From positions 25,001 to 89,000 of the forward strand of contig ADNK01001384.1 in assembly GCA_000320545.1 (NCBI GenBank): 64,000 bases of DNA, written 5' to 3'. Source of the stretch: Bigelowiella natans CCMP2755 (taxonomy: Eukaryota > Cercozoa > Chlorarachniophyceae). The notes below the pieces were generated by a model that saw nothing but the letters and a program-made list of their open reading frames with translations, did not search any database and was not told the DNA's origin. Below, one piece after another: positions 1 to 11,632 of this stretch. The position numbers were made by a program, and so were the translations under genes. The first letter of the stretch is position 1; the number at the start of each line of letters is the position of its first letter.

Positions 1-341
1 ACGCACATCGGCCTGCGTCGCCATCGGTCAAATCAAATAACCATTCCGATGAAACTCCTTCGGGGCGAGGTTTCTTCTTTCTTATTATTATTCGTCGTCG
101 TCGTCGTTGTTCTCGTCGTAGGGATTTGGACGCCAAGGTGAAGGAGCTAGGAGGAGAGAGGTTCAGGATTAGAGGTAAGACTCGCTTCTAGTAGGAGGAG
201 GAGGAGGAGGAGCTGTGTTGTTGTTAGAGTGGTGGTAAGAAATGATCGGAGCGTTGATGCCACTGATAAAAAGCATTCAATTAAAAAAAGCCGTTTAACA
301 ACAACTTATCACGTTTGTATATGATGTGTATTCATAAGTCT

Positions 342-398
<57 letters not shown>

Positions 399-464
399 TG
401 TGTGTGGATGCTTGTCGCAGGTTTCATGATCCGTGAAGGCAAAATTCGGGAAAGGTACAAAGTG

Positions 465-503
<39 letters not shown>

Positions 504-898
504 ATGGTCTATCTAGCAGCAGCAGCAGCAGGCAGCATCGTTGTGTGAGGAAGCTCTTCCCTCTTCCTATTTCTCCTCAAAAGTGCTTGGCTGACTCAAA
601 GCCATGTTTCCGTTCTTACCAGATTCGCGAAGAAGCTGCCCTCAATCCTCAAGAAGTTGAAGGCTCTGCTCTCAGGCTGGGAAGATGAGAACAAGCGTGA
701 CCTCATGTACGTGGCCTATGGATGATGATAACGATGACGATGGCGACGATGGTGGTGGTGATCATGGTGGTGGTGTTTGTGGGTGATGGAAAAAGCGCGA
801 TTGGGAATGCGTTTCGGTAGGAGAATCCTAAAATATGCATCGCTTATCACAGGTATAAGGGCGAGAAGGTATCGAGCATCATCTCGCAAAAAGTGTAG
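1..898 (+). CDS. MAP65/PRC1/Ase1-like microtubule bundler, C-terminal exons (partial)
   Basis: 3' end of a multi-exon gene whose 5' part lies left of the window. Exons with matching phases: about 122-174, 421-454, 623-706 and 853-898 (stop TAG at 896). Every intron is GT-AG (donors gtaaga, gtacaa, gtacgt). The joined tail contains REGKIRERFAKKLP, then LKKLKALLSGWEDEN and a short terminus. This resembles the end of the spectrin-like region of PRC1/Ase1/MAP65, where an R/K-rich helix precedes K-[LI]-P and then a W-E-[DE]-E motif. Family members cross-link antiparallel microtubules at the spindle midzone. Coding upstream of position 122 could not be phased: bases 1-74 are open, but the join is unclear. 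The family call rests on this short region only. Confidence 0.45.
342..500. repeat. Compound microsatellite: (CT)n-(GT)n, then (GA)n
   Basis: A CT tract runs directly into a GT tract (342-404), and a GA tract follows at about 466-500. They lie in two consecutive introns of the MAP65-like gene, either side of the 34-nt exon 421-454. Confidence 0.95.
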
Positions 899-2240
899 GG
901 TGAATACCCCGACCCCCCGTTGAATGAATGACTCCTCACTGCCCTCGTGTTCTTGGCGTCTTCCCGCCGTGTAGACCGCTCGTTGCCGTTTAATTTCTGC
1001 ACTGTAAACATATAGCCATGCACAGTAGATGTTGTCTGCTGCCCTATTCACGCACTGGAAGTAAGCAACCATGCTTGAATGCGGTCATCCATTCGCACAG
1101 CATCTATAAAGTTATCATTTTGGAGTGCTCTATATTACGTCGATACGTCGATCATGTTTTACGCCGCATGGCTTTGTACGCTAGTACGTACGCACCGCTA
1201 TGTATGTTATTATGGATGTTTGCGGGCAGCAGCTACATTTGTGTCGCATAGACTCTAGCTAGCTAGCAGCATGCTAGCATGGCGGCCAGACTCTAGGAAG
1301 CTAGCTAGCTAGCTACCAGACACCAAATCCAGAAATGTTAAAATGTCAAGCTAGCAGGCGCTAGTAGTATGCTGCAGAGACAGAGCTAGAGAGCGAGACG
1401 TCTACGCCATCTAGCCATGCTAGCATGCCCTAACTAGATAATATTTTTACGCCAACACATGCAGATATTGCTAGATTGACGTACGCTCTACGTAATGCTT
1501 CTGGAGCTCGTCGTGCAGATTAGATGTAGCTGTGTAAGCTAGCTAGCTAGGCATAATGAAAGCATACTCTAGTACTATACATGCAATGCAATGATGCTAG
1601 AGCGTTATCATTACAGCTCGCCACAACAGGCTAAAGCAAACTTGTACAGGCATGACACGCTTTGGTGCACATGACTCATGGCATACAACGTGCGTATATT
1701 TAGCTATCTAGCTAACTTCTATCATCTTTGTTATTTCTTCCTCTCTCAGCAGCATTGCCATCATCGTCATCATCATCGTCGTCATCATCTTGGCATGACG
1801 ATATCCCATCCCACTTAGAATACCCTAGAGTATCACGTATCGTGCTTTCAACTTCCTCCTATTATAATGAATTATTCCGAACTAAGAAACACGAGAGCGT
1901 TCCACCAATTAAGCTTGTAAATCTTACGATGAGAATACTAGCACTACTCCGGCGCACAGCAACCAAAAAGGTGGGGTAAAACTTTGGAACTAAAAAATAA
2001 TGATCATTCCTTTTGTGGAGAGAATCAATTTGCCCTGCCAGACATGAAATGCATTTTTATGTCTAAAGCAAACATGAAATACCCCACCTAACATTGCATC
2101 GGACGTGCTCTTTTGGGCACAGCAACTGGTAAGAAATTCTAGCAAGCATACATTATCAACTACCTTAATCGATGTGTTCTCCTCGGGGCTAGCTGTGTTC
2201 TTCTTACCCTCCTCCCCCTTCTTCAGCCTCTCTTTACCTG
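899..2240. other. Intergenic spacer with GCTAGC/CTAG palindromic words
   Basis: No gene model is supported here. Clusters of GCTAGCTAGC-type self-complementary words occur at 1252-1320 and 1535-1552, mixed with AGCATGCTAGCATG words. A TCATCG-type repeat lies at about 1757-1790. Short ORFs are not conserved in composition and look random. Confidence 0.6.
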
Positions 2241-2402
2241 TCACATCTGGCATGTTTTCAGACAATGTCGACTTGGAGGGAGGGAAGCCTTCGTTCTCGT
2301 CTTTGCGCCTTTCAGAGGGTGTGTCTCCGAGCCCTGAAAAGACCAAGAAAGACAGCAATATCAGATTCTTCTTATATGGAATGGGTATTTTCTTTATCTT
2401 TC

Positions 2403-2441
<39 letters not shown>

Positions 2442-3248
2442 TACATAGTTGCACACATGCGGAGGTTTTGTTCAGAAATGTAAAGCCGTTTCAGAAAGGA
2501 GAGGTTTCATAGCATCCTCACTCTCAACGCGACGACCAGGCGCATGGGTGTCGTGTTTCGAGCACAGACGCCGCAGATTGCATTCTTGGGAACTCTATAA
2601 TTTGCCATACCATCAAGATCCAGCTTTGCGATCTCGTCGATGACTTTTAGGCCTACAGAATGTGTAGTCTACCTTAAGAGCATACTGCTCGAATCCATCA
2701 CTCACAAACAACGATTTTACAACAGTCTACTCGTTGGTGGCCGATCTACCACCAGCATCTTCACCGAAGAAAAACACACACACACACACACACACACCCC
2801 TCGATAATCTAGTACTCTTTTGCATGGTTATTGTGTGATCGAAGCCGTTATTCATCATCGTTATCATCATGATCATCATCCTTATCACTGGCCTCCCAGC
2901 AGAAGCATTATCGCGATAATTTTTAGGCACGGCGGCTGATGATTGTGCGGTGTTTCCGTACGGGATTTCTCGGCTATCGTCAGTCCTTGATACTTGTCTT
3001 TCATCTTGCGGAATAACCAGTCATTCTTGACCAGCGACTCTCCTGCCTCATCTGCACGTTTACGTAGCTCCTAGATAGCACCAAAAAGCCCCCAAAACAT
3101 ATTTTTTGAACATTAGGCTAAGGTCTATCAGGTAGAGAACAGCTTGCTTGGCCATAGTAGTCCTGAGGCATATACGATGGCGGTTGAGCAGTCAGCTGCT
3201 CTCTCAATGTACACTACAAGTTTTTGTTACCCATTTAGATTTACATTG

Positions 3249-3291
<43 letters not shown>

Positions 3292-3344
3292 ACAAAAGTT
3301 TTTGTTTTCTCGATAATACCATACTATATATACGCACATATATG

Positions 3345-3375
<31 letters not shown>

Positions 3376-3677
3376 GTTATTCTACACATCATTTGCCATC
3401 ACTGACCACCACCGCTCAATTCCAACCACAGCAGATCGATGATCTACCCCAAAATTCACCCAACCCCCAACCCCTCCTCCTCTCCCACCGGGTTCTCCTC
3501 CTCGGACTGATCCTTTTCGATGAGAGGGTCCTTGTTGCGATATTGGCGTTCTTTTATGTGCTTTAGCATTTTGTAGCAGCCTTCTGGCATGCTGTCCGTA
3601 TTGCGGTCCTCCGACACTAGCCTCTCCTCTTCATCGGGCACGACCTCGCTGCCAGACTCCTCATGGAAGTCCAGCTT
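2241..3677 (-). CDS. Unknown hydrophilic protein, five phased exons (5' end unresolved)
   Basis: I do not recognise the family. Exons in transcription order: 3489-3677, 3148-3213, 2962-3070, 2522-2652, 2241-2333 (stop at 2241-2243). All joins keep frame (phases 0,0,1,0). The product is charged, with segments such as MLKHIKERQYRNKDPL, LRKRADEAGESLVKND, WLFRKMKDKYQGLTIAEK and VIDEIAKLDLDGMANYRV, then a C-x-x-C pair in AICGVCARN and a basic tail. The 3148 boundary only stays in frame with a GC donor (gcaagc), so one intron is probably GC-AG. An additional upstream exon near 3943-4006, ending at a good donor, is possible. No transmembrane segment is seen. The (CA)n tract 2775-2799 lies in the intron between 2653 and 2961. 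Confidence 0.55.
2402..2442. repeat. (CT)n-(CA)n microsatellite
   Basis: CT tract followed directly by a CA tract, inside the intron 2334-2521 of the unknown minus-strand gene. Confidence 0.9.
3250..3375. repeat. (CA)n and (TA)n microsatellites
   Basis: A (CA)n tract at 3250-3286 and a (TA)n tract at about 3348-3375, both in the intron 3214-3488 of the unknown minus-strand gene. Confidence 0.9.
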
Positions 3678-3699
3678 CTCGCAGGGAACGGAAGGGGGG

Positions 3700-4070
3700 G
3701 GGAGGAGGAGGAGGAGGAGGAGTGATGATCACGACTATGACGATGCGATTCATGGATGGGGATATCCGATGTTATTATGACGACTGAGGTGGTTATTGTA
3801 GTGGCGATTAACGTTTCGAAGAGGGCGTGTATATTGTGTTCTTCTTCTTCTTCTTCTTCTTCTTCTTCTCCGTCTGTGCAACTATGTGTATGTGTTTCAC
3901 GGTGATGCTCCTCTGTCATCATCGTCGTCGTCATCTTCTTACAAGTTGGGCTTGGGAAACTGCCAAGGATAAGACCTGAACCAGTAAACTTGGTGTATCA
4001 GCAACATTAGTAGTAGCAGCAGCAGCAGCAGCAGCAGCAGTATGAGGAGTTTGAGCGGGGGGGGGGGTAC
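3700..4070. repeat. Cluster of trinucleotide repeats
   Basis: (GGA)n at 3702-3721, (CTT)n at 3839-3869, (AGC)n at 4012-4040 and a G10 run near 4057, at the 5' side of the minus-strand gene and before the next plus-strand gene. Confidence 0.85.
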
Positions 4071-4229
4071 AATAATATGAAAAGTAGAAATGTGAGGCAA
4101 TTAAAAATGCTCGTAGTAGTTCTGAGGTCGGTCAAGTGGCAGCGGGTCGCTTCAGCAACATTCGAAAAAAATTCTCAAGATCGTGACCGTGGATGACAAG
4201 CCGCCATCCTGAATCTCGTTGCCACCAAG

Positions 4230-5350
4230 GACTTCATATATTGATTTCACCTTCGACACAACGATAATTGACCCACTTCTGGATGGCGAGGCAACACACG
4301 CCAATATGATTCTGTCTACCTGTGGGGGAGTCAAGGTGCTATTGACTCTACGCAAGAGAGTCTGGAGGTGATTCGGTGAAAACCTTAACTCTTTATCTCT
4401 AATTATTCAAAAGAAGTGTGAGTCTAAATTTGAGGAGAGGGTAGAGCGATTGTATGCTGTCCTACTAATATACTTATTCTTGCATTCCTAGCATATTGAA
4501 TCACTTATTGGTTTTCGAAATAATACTCTCCTATCATTGTTGCTAGTATCATTCGATGATCTGACAAGAATAGGCTGGGATAATGATGATACCCTGGCTT
4601 CGGGAGAAGGGGGAATAAATCCATTGCCACTGCCGCCAGTTGGAAAATGATCTCCTGGAGGAGGGAACTAGTTTATGAACGAAAATTCGACTCGAGCAAA
4701 AGTTTATGTCTCGAATTCTTGATATCTTGTGACAGACGCCCCCCTACGAGTGACAATCATACATTATTTTATTCAGTATACCTTTGGGAGCTTCCTCACC
4801 GCCATTGCTTTTTCACTCGACCCTGTAAATAAATCTTCTTTCATTGATAGCCTTGCTGATGCAATGGAAAGGAAAAACATACTAGTGGTTTCTTCCACTA
4901 TCCGTTCAGGTGTCTTGTCGCCATCATCTGTGCAATTATTATTCAACCAGCAAATCATTGCCCATTCAGGGCACGTGACAGGACAGCTGTGTGAGCCCAC
5001 AAAGCCTCACTTTTTAACAGCCCGCCGCGGAGTGTATGGAATATTCTTGGAAGTATCGTCGATGATCTCGTTCGACGACCGGTACTCACGAGAGGGGGCG
5101 AGCTGAGGAGATAACACAGTGTTATGCAGGTGAGAGCAAGGAGGCGCCCGTTGGCACCCATGTAAACGTGGATTTCAAATCTTCTCCTAATTGCAATAAC
5201 GTCCTTGAGTTTAGTACTGCGACATCAAAATCTGGATTGTCCATAATACATTCTGGAGCGATGATTTCTCAATCCCAAACACATAATGCTTTAAATCTAC
5301 GACATGGATTTCCACGATTTATGTCCTTTATTAGTTCGACAACTATTTTT
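4230..5350 (+). CDS. Unknown plus-strand gene, exon chain only partly resolved
   Basis: Several plus-strand blocks look coding, but the family is not recognised and the chain is incomplete. Block 4230-4367 reads through TIIDPLLDGEATHANMILST and ends at a gt donor. An open block follows the acceptor near 4490. A block at about 5013-5081 has SVWNILGSIVDDLVRRP. A block beginning at the acceptor near 5119 reads GESKEAPVGTHVNVDFKSS and continues to RFMSFISSTTIFVRDE near 5350. The last two join in phase 0. The opposite strand is also open at 4152-4355 and 4773-5000, so some blocks may be chance. Treat it as evidence for a gene, not as a model. Confidence 0.35.
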
Positions 5351-5646
5351 GTCAGAGACGAAGTGTTACCCAGGGTTGAATAGTGCCGCTAATTCCAATG
5401 CCTTTTAGTGCCTCGACACACTAATGGAACTGACGCAGCTAAAACTTTAGGAAGATATAGGGTGTGTTCGCTCGATCTTAAACTTTCGGCAAAATTTGAG
5501 AATCTAAAGTATCTTCGCCACTGTGCCCCCCCCCTCCCTTTCTTTATCACCTTTCATGACCACTCTACTAGATCTATGTACCTTTTTTTTTATATCATCT
5601 AAAATAATATTGTACTTCTATCGTAACAGGAGATCGACTTGACAAG

Positions 5647-6151
5647 ATGATGACTGGAGGATATACCGATTTTCGCAAAGTGCGTACCTTTTGCGAATTA
5701 AGGAACTACTTGTTAAGCCTTCCCATACGTATTTTCAGGCCGAGGAAAAGGAAATTGAGATTGTGAAGAAGATGGCTGAGGATATCGCAAAGAAGATTGA
5801 AAGCGAAGCATTCAAGTGTGATTTTTTGTTCAAACTATGTTGCAAGGTTACTAACTTTCACATCTTAGGTCCTTCAAGGTGACCGGCGTTAAAACCCAAG
5901 TCGTAGCCGGAACTAACTACACGTTCCAGGTAAGATTTTTAAAATATGATTATTAAAAAAATATGTTTCTTACTTCTGAGGGTTGCTGTGTTTACTGAAG
6001 GTTGAGGCTGATGAGCATAAATTGCATGTTACCATCTGGCGCAAACTCGATCAAACTACTGAGCTCACTAAGGTGAATGTCATTGAAATTGAAATTAGGA
6101 GAAATTGTATCATATGATATGATATATTACCTACAGGTTGTTAAAGTTTGA
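5647..6151 (+). CDS. Cystatin, stefin type (cysteine protease inhibitor)
   Basis: Inhibitor of papain-like cysteine proteases. Five exons: 5647-5679, 5739-5815, 5869-5929, 6001-6072, 6137-6151. All introns are GT-AG and the frame is kept throughout, giving about 85 residues. The product has the early glycine pair (MMTGGY), an amphipathic helix (EIVKKMAEDIAKKIE), the first hairpin loop QVVAG (KTQVVAGTNYTF) and a later strand LHVTIWRKL. There is no signal peptide, no disulfide cysteines and no C-terminal Pro-Trp loop, which fits intracellular stefins rather than secreted cystatins. The typical stefin is about 98 residues. Upstream in-frame sequence reaches a stop without another ATG, so the ATG at 5647 is chosen. 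The gtaacag just upstream may be a 5'UTR splice acceptor. Confidence 0.9.
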
Positions 6152-8566
6152 TCACCACTGTTGTGCAGTTCGCTTTTCAACTCCCACTCGGCTGATTACT
6201 ATTTTTTTTCCTCTTCGCGTCGACATGTATACAACGAGATACTTCATGGACTACATGTAAAATAGCTCACACCTATTTTGTAAGTCCTTGATGGGAAACA
6301 AGTTAAGTTCACAAACATGTGATTGCGTATGCAAAATCGAGAAGCATGCAGCATGCGCACACAGCTACCATGCTATGCATACGCATCACCATGACATTTA
6401 ACAACAGCGTTCGAACTGTAGACATGCGCAATGTGTTCCATCTGCTAGATGGTGGTGAGCGAGTCAGTTCTTTGCTGGCTCAACAAGGCTAGCTAGCTAA
6501 AATGGTTTGGACACTTGCTGAATGTGCATCTCTGATCGATCGTGTCGCTTGCCAACTTGCCAACAATGGTCTCTGAGGGTGGCTAGCTGCTATAGTTAGG
6601 TGGTGTGATCGGATCGAATTCGTTGCATCGTGCTGCAGACACACCGATTTTTCTTTGTCATTGACCACAACGCAACACTGCAATGCATGAGCCAGCCAGC
6701 TAGCCAGGCTGTGAGCCACATGCGGCTACTAGCAGCTTGCCAAGATAAGTGCGTGTGACAGCACAGCGTTGGGCGGGAAAAAATGATCGAAGCCGAGACA
6801 TCAGATGTCGCGATGAATTGTTGATGAATCCACGTGTGCGCTTGGCTACAAAAGCACGCGTCCAAGTCTGCATCGCACAGGGAGCCCTGGCCAATGGCGC
6901 TCGAAACGTCATCAGTTCGAACAACGAGCTTGATGCAGAAAGTCGTGACAGGCTAGCAGGGGCTAGCCCCCCATCTCGGCTTTTTCAGTGCGTCATCTCA
7001 ATGCTGCGATGACGTAGCGAGTGTTGCGGGTCTGCGATGCAAGTTCACATTCATTGTGTCAACATGCAAGCAACACAACTCCAATGTTAATTTGGCAATC
7101 ACAATGATGCACAGCATGGCTTCTGCTAGTCTGGAATAATTCCTGACTTTTTTTTGATTTTTTCCCAAAAATTGTCATTGTCTGCATGCTGATCTTGGCA
7201 ACCAACCATGCGAGAACGTCACACTTGCAACACCAGAATGCACACATGGCCTCACAGGACCGTGCACAGCATGGAGCGCACCCGGGTTCAGAACACACGT
7301 TCTCCAGGACACATGTGACCAAAGAACAGACGCAGACACATCTACATGTTCGCACGTGTGTGTGCTGTGTGGCCTCGTAGGGCCACAGATGCATCGTCAC
7401 ACAACACTCCAGCACTGCTTGACCCTTCTAGCCTTGCCAGCTTGGCCAGCAGGCCTGCAGTGGACTGGTGGAGGCACTCCAGCACTGTCAGACTGCCGAG
7501 ATTCGCGCATCTGTCAATCGCAGTCGAATGATTTGGGCACAGCCATCACAGCTGTTCGTGTGTGCCAAGTGCGTGAGTTTTGGTGGCACGGCCACACAGC
7601 TGCCTCAAGCTGAAAACAACGAGGGCTCTCTGGTGTGAAAAACAGCACAACGTTGCAAAATTGGAAAACAAGAAACAAGAAACATTGTTGACTTGCTGCA
7701 CTTCCAAAGTGGTGCATGACACTGGAATTGCCGAGGTTGATTTTGTCGCAAGGTGAAGCGCGATGACCTGAGATCCGACAAATTGCAGCTCGATCCACTG
7801 GCAGATCTGAAGTCTGTCGGCAAGTCAAAATCACACACCACCGCAAGAGACTTCCCATCTTCACATGCAAACCAGGGAACAAGGAAATTTCAAATTGCTA
7901 AAAGCGAGACGAAATGATTTGAGACTGTGAAGAATGGCTGTCACCCTCATGGTCGAGCTCTAGACATCCAAATCCAGACGTTCATCAATGGAATTGCGAA
8001 CTCTCATCATCATCAATGCTCTTTTCGTTCAGGCAGTCGGTCAGTGAGTCTCAGTCAGTACCCGGTGATTGGTGATCATGCGACTAATAAGTGCTCCAAA
8101 CAACTGATCACACTTTTCGGACAACCACTGTTCCCACGCCACATTTCGGACATGCACTCATCCCCCTCCGTTTGGGCTGCGGGAACGCAGGAAAATCGCA
8201 TTTATTGGGGAAATTCCCCGTCCTGCTCGAGGTGCTTGATTTACGTTCTTTTTCGATCGGCTTTTCCAGGAAAATGTCCTGCGTTGCTGCCCGGAACTAG
8301 GGAACCATTCAAACATCTGGTTTCCAAAGAGCGCGTATGCAAATTTCACAGGCCTTAGCGACCGACCAGGTTGAATATTTTTGTGACAGTGCATTTTTTT
8401 GTTGTCGCATATGAACATTAAAATCCATTTCATGTGTAGTAAATACGGCTCGACGCAACTTTAAGACTTGGATCTCCGTGCTCTTCTGCTTTGTTCAATT
8501 AAGTCTAGCCCTTCCCCTGATCCAAGACAAAGTTTTTCAGCAACATACCCACGAGAGGATTACTTT
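6152..8566. other. TG/CA-rich, TA-poor intergenic island
   Basis: About 2.4 kb without a supportable gene. From about 6300 the sequence is dominated by words like TGCACA, CATGTG and GCATGC. TA dinucleotides are scarce; bases 7201-7320 contain none. ORFs on both strands (for example 7514-7882 minus and 7927-8358 plus) carry no recognisable motif. Similar composition recurs at 12.0-13.0, 15.2-15.7, 17.4-18.1 and 44.9-46.3 kb. Confidence 0.6.
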
Positions 8567-11222
8567 ATGTTTGTTCATCAGCGAGCAGCCTCGCAGGGCA
8601 ACATCTTTCCCTCCAAGTACGTGGTAAGTCACACTTCATGGGTGCTCCCCCTTCGATTACTTTTTGTTGATCATCTCTGTTTTCGCAGTGCTTCGAGCCT
8701 CGGAAGCAATTTACTAGTCCCGCACCTGGAAAGAGCAGTGTAAGCTCAGCTTGGCAGAATCGCCGCGATACCAATAAAGGAAGGAAGTTTAGCATTCATC
8801 AGCCCCGTGGCATCACCGGTGGGAGGGAGGAGTGCTATCGCAACGGACGCCAAAAGCGTTTCGCAACTCGCATCACCGCTCTGCCGCAGAAACAACAACG
8901 AGCCTTACAGGCCTATGATAAAGATCACATGAGCCTAAATTGCGTCCAGTGGACGGACGTGATCATTGCGTTCGGTCGCCTAGGCCGCCAAGATAAGATG
9001 GAGGAGGCATTTTCAAAGATCGAGTGCCCTGATTGTTACAACTGGGGTGCCCTTCTGTCTGGCTACAGCGGTTCTGGCAAGCCTGAGAAGGCCGAAGAAG
9101 CCATGCGAAGCATGAAGTCAGCTGGAATTCGACCAGACAGAGTGACTTTTAGCATCCTCATGCAGGCGTATGCAAAGAAGGGGGATACGGAGAGCTCCGA
9201 GAGAATATTCGCCGAGATGGTGCTCACTGGGGAGATGCCGGACGATGTAGCGTTTAACACCCTTCTTAAGGTAGAGAATACCTGGCTTGCTGTGCAACAT
9301 AACAAATGTCATCCCGCACCCATAAAAATACGTGTCATTTATTGCCTAGGCTTATGCCAAGCGGGGCGATTCCAAAAGTGCTGAAAAGGTTTGCCGCAGA
9401 ATGGAGCAGGCTGGAGTGGACCCTGATATATATACGTTGAACACTTTGATTCTCGCTCACGTCAACCACGAGGATATGGAGAGAGCAGAACGTGTTCTTG
9501 AGAAAATGGAAGAGTTGTCCATCCAGCCTACAGTCTTGACATTTGGCACCTTGATGAAAGGTTACGTTAAGCAGAACCGCGTTGCGGAAGCTGAACGCGT
9601 GCTCTTAGCTATGCACCGGGCCGGAGTAGAACCCAACGTCGTTGCCTACAACACTCTGATCCTCGCGTACGTCAAAAACGGCCAGGTGGCCGCAGCCGAA
9701 AGCATTCTGCAAAAGATGATTGTTATGGGAATCCAGCCTAGCTTGGTCACATTCACCACGCTGATGAAAGCTCATGCCAAACGGGGAAACAGCAAGGACG
9801 CGGAGAACCTGATGCAGCGGATGATGAGGGCAAACATCAAACCAGACAAGTACGCCTTCAGCGCTCTTATGAAGGCGCACATTAACAGCAACAATGTGGC
9901 AAAGGCTGAGGAGGTCCTTTTCCAGATGCGCCAAGCAAAAATAAGACCGAACAGCGTAACATGGACAACCCTCATGCAAGGCTACAGCAACCATGGTGAC
10001 GTAGATAGTGCGGAACGAATTTTTGCTCGGATTTCGGAGCCAGATTGCATCTCCTTCAATACCCTCTTGCAGGCATACGTGAAGTCCTGCGATGAGGATG
10101 GCGCGTGCCATGTTCTTGCCAGAATGCGAAATGCTAACATACAGCAAAATGACTCAACAAGCAAGATTTTACAGCGCCTTAACACCACATCAATGAGAAA
10201 GAGTCAAGAATCCCCCCTCCCTTCCACTTCGAGAGCGGCAATATCGAGGGGAATCTGGGATGGGGAATGCAGCCCCAGGCCGTGTCTTTTCAAAAGCCGA
10301 CAGCCTGTGTCAAAGAGCAGTGATGTGGTAGGAAGAGGAGAGGGCACCTCCAACCTTAATGACCTTACAGAGCGTTTTGCTTCGCTTGTTGTTCGATCTC
10401 CACCCAAGCAGCAACAGCAGGAGCAGCAGCAGGGGCAGGGAAACAACCTGTATATGCAAAAGAATAGCAAAATCCTTTGCAATGACAGTGGCGAGCAAAT
10501 AAGACAGAATCGCCACCTCATCGTTGGAAGGCTCTCTTGCAACAGGGGCTTTGCTGAATGGAGGAACAACGGTGGTCCGAGGATGAGCTTCCTTGGCCAT
10601 TTTGGGGTTCATGGCCATCGTCGCCATCATCCTCGTCCTCCTCCTCCTCATCACCATCATCACTACGATGGTCCATATTATCAACACGAACGGCGTCAAC
10701 AAAGGCCTCACCGCAGCCTGACAAGAAGCTTAAGGAAATTTGACGGTACCATATTGCAGCTCGAGAATTCTAATCGTCACCAGCTACTCCCAAACTATAC
10801 TTATCACCAACACCCACAAATCCAACACCTTGCTCCCCTTCAGTCGCTACAGGACTGGAAAAGCAGCAGCTTTTCATGTCGCAGATTTCCTCCCCCTGAG
10901 ACGGGTGGTGGCCATAATCATCATCATCATCATGATCTTAATCATTATCATCAAGGCGCCTCTTCCTCTAGGCCTCGATCCTACTCAGCTCCGAGGAGCT
11001 CCATCGTCTCCGGACTAACATCATCTTCAACAGCAGCAGGTTCTAGAGGGCCATTACAGCACCATCAATCGCACATTTTCCATCCTGTGTGCTTTCCGAT
11101 TTCCTCTTCAACCGAAAGCTCCCTCACCTCAGACCCCCCATCACCATTCTCGTCACCTACAACTTCCTCCTGCCCTCCCGCTCTTGGACGCTGCAATACC
11201 AGCCAGTCGTTGCATCAATCAG

Positions 11223-11254
<32 letters not shown>

Positions 11255-11632
11255 CTACAACATCCCAACGTTCACGGACATAGAACAGGCCTGAATAATA
11301 CATCTCTCTCAAGCTCGTCATCCCTGTCCTCAGAGCCTTGCTGGACGCCTTTAGTATCTCGGCGCCAACAGCAACAGTACAGCACACCTATTTCAGCGTT
11401 GTTTACTAGTGCTGCTACCAAGAGGAACCCCACCGTTCCTACGATCACATTGGCTTCAATGCCGTCGCCGGTATCTTGCTCGCCATCACCTGCTCCAGTT
11501 GAAAGTACCGCTATTTCTCCTCCTTCCCATCCTCAATTAGTGGCAAGAGCAAGCATGAAAGATACGATATACAGAACAGTTGATTCTTCTCCTCATCATC
11601 TTCAGCAACATCAGCAACAACAACAAAAATAG
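8567..11632 (+). CDS. Pentatricopeptide repeat (PPR) protein with Gln/His/Ser-rich C-terminus
   Basis: Likely organellar RNA-binding protein acting in RNA processing or stability. Exons: 8567-8623 (start uncertain), 8689-9270 and 9350-11632 (TAG). Splices are GTG/gtaagt, AAG/gtagag and acceptors ttcgcag, gcctag, all in phase 0. About 970 residues. Tandem 35-residue P-type repeats run from about 8930 to 10190 with recurring blocks such as YNTLILAYVKNGQVAAAE and MKAHAKRGNSKDAE. Positions 5 and 35 of the repeats (mostly N/T with D/N) would set base preference. After about residue 500 the protein turns low-complexity (Q, H, S, P), encoded by CAG/CAT/TCA runs. It is not certain whether this tail is functional. 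No DYW or E domain is seen. The first ATG is weak; a splice acceptor at 8540 could precede it. Confidence 0.9.

Noticed and set aside
2727-2930. Minus-strand ORF beginning MPKNYRDNASAG
   Set aside because: Consists of intron sequence including the (CA)n tract; exons on both sides join in phase without it.
3250-3286. Regular repeats as a CRISPR array
   Set aside because: They are simple dinucleotide tracts without spacers, in a eukaryotic genome.
7514-8358. Long ORFs in the 7.5-8.4 kb spacer
   Set aside because: Both strands are equally open, there are no family motifs, and the composition matches other non-coding islands.
10310-10711. Minus-strand ORFs inside the PPR gene
   Set aside because: Shadows of CAT/CAG repeats in the C-terminal low-complexity region.
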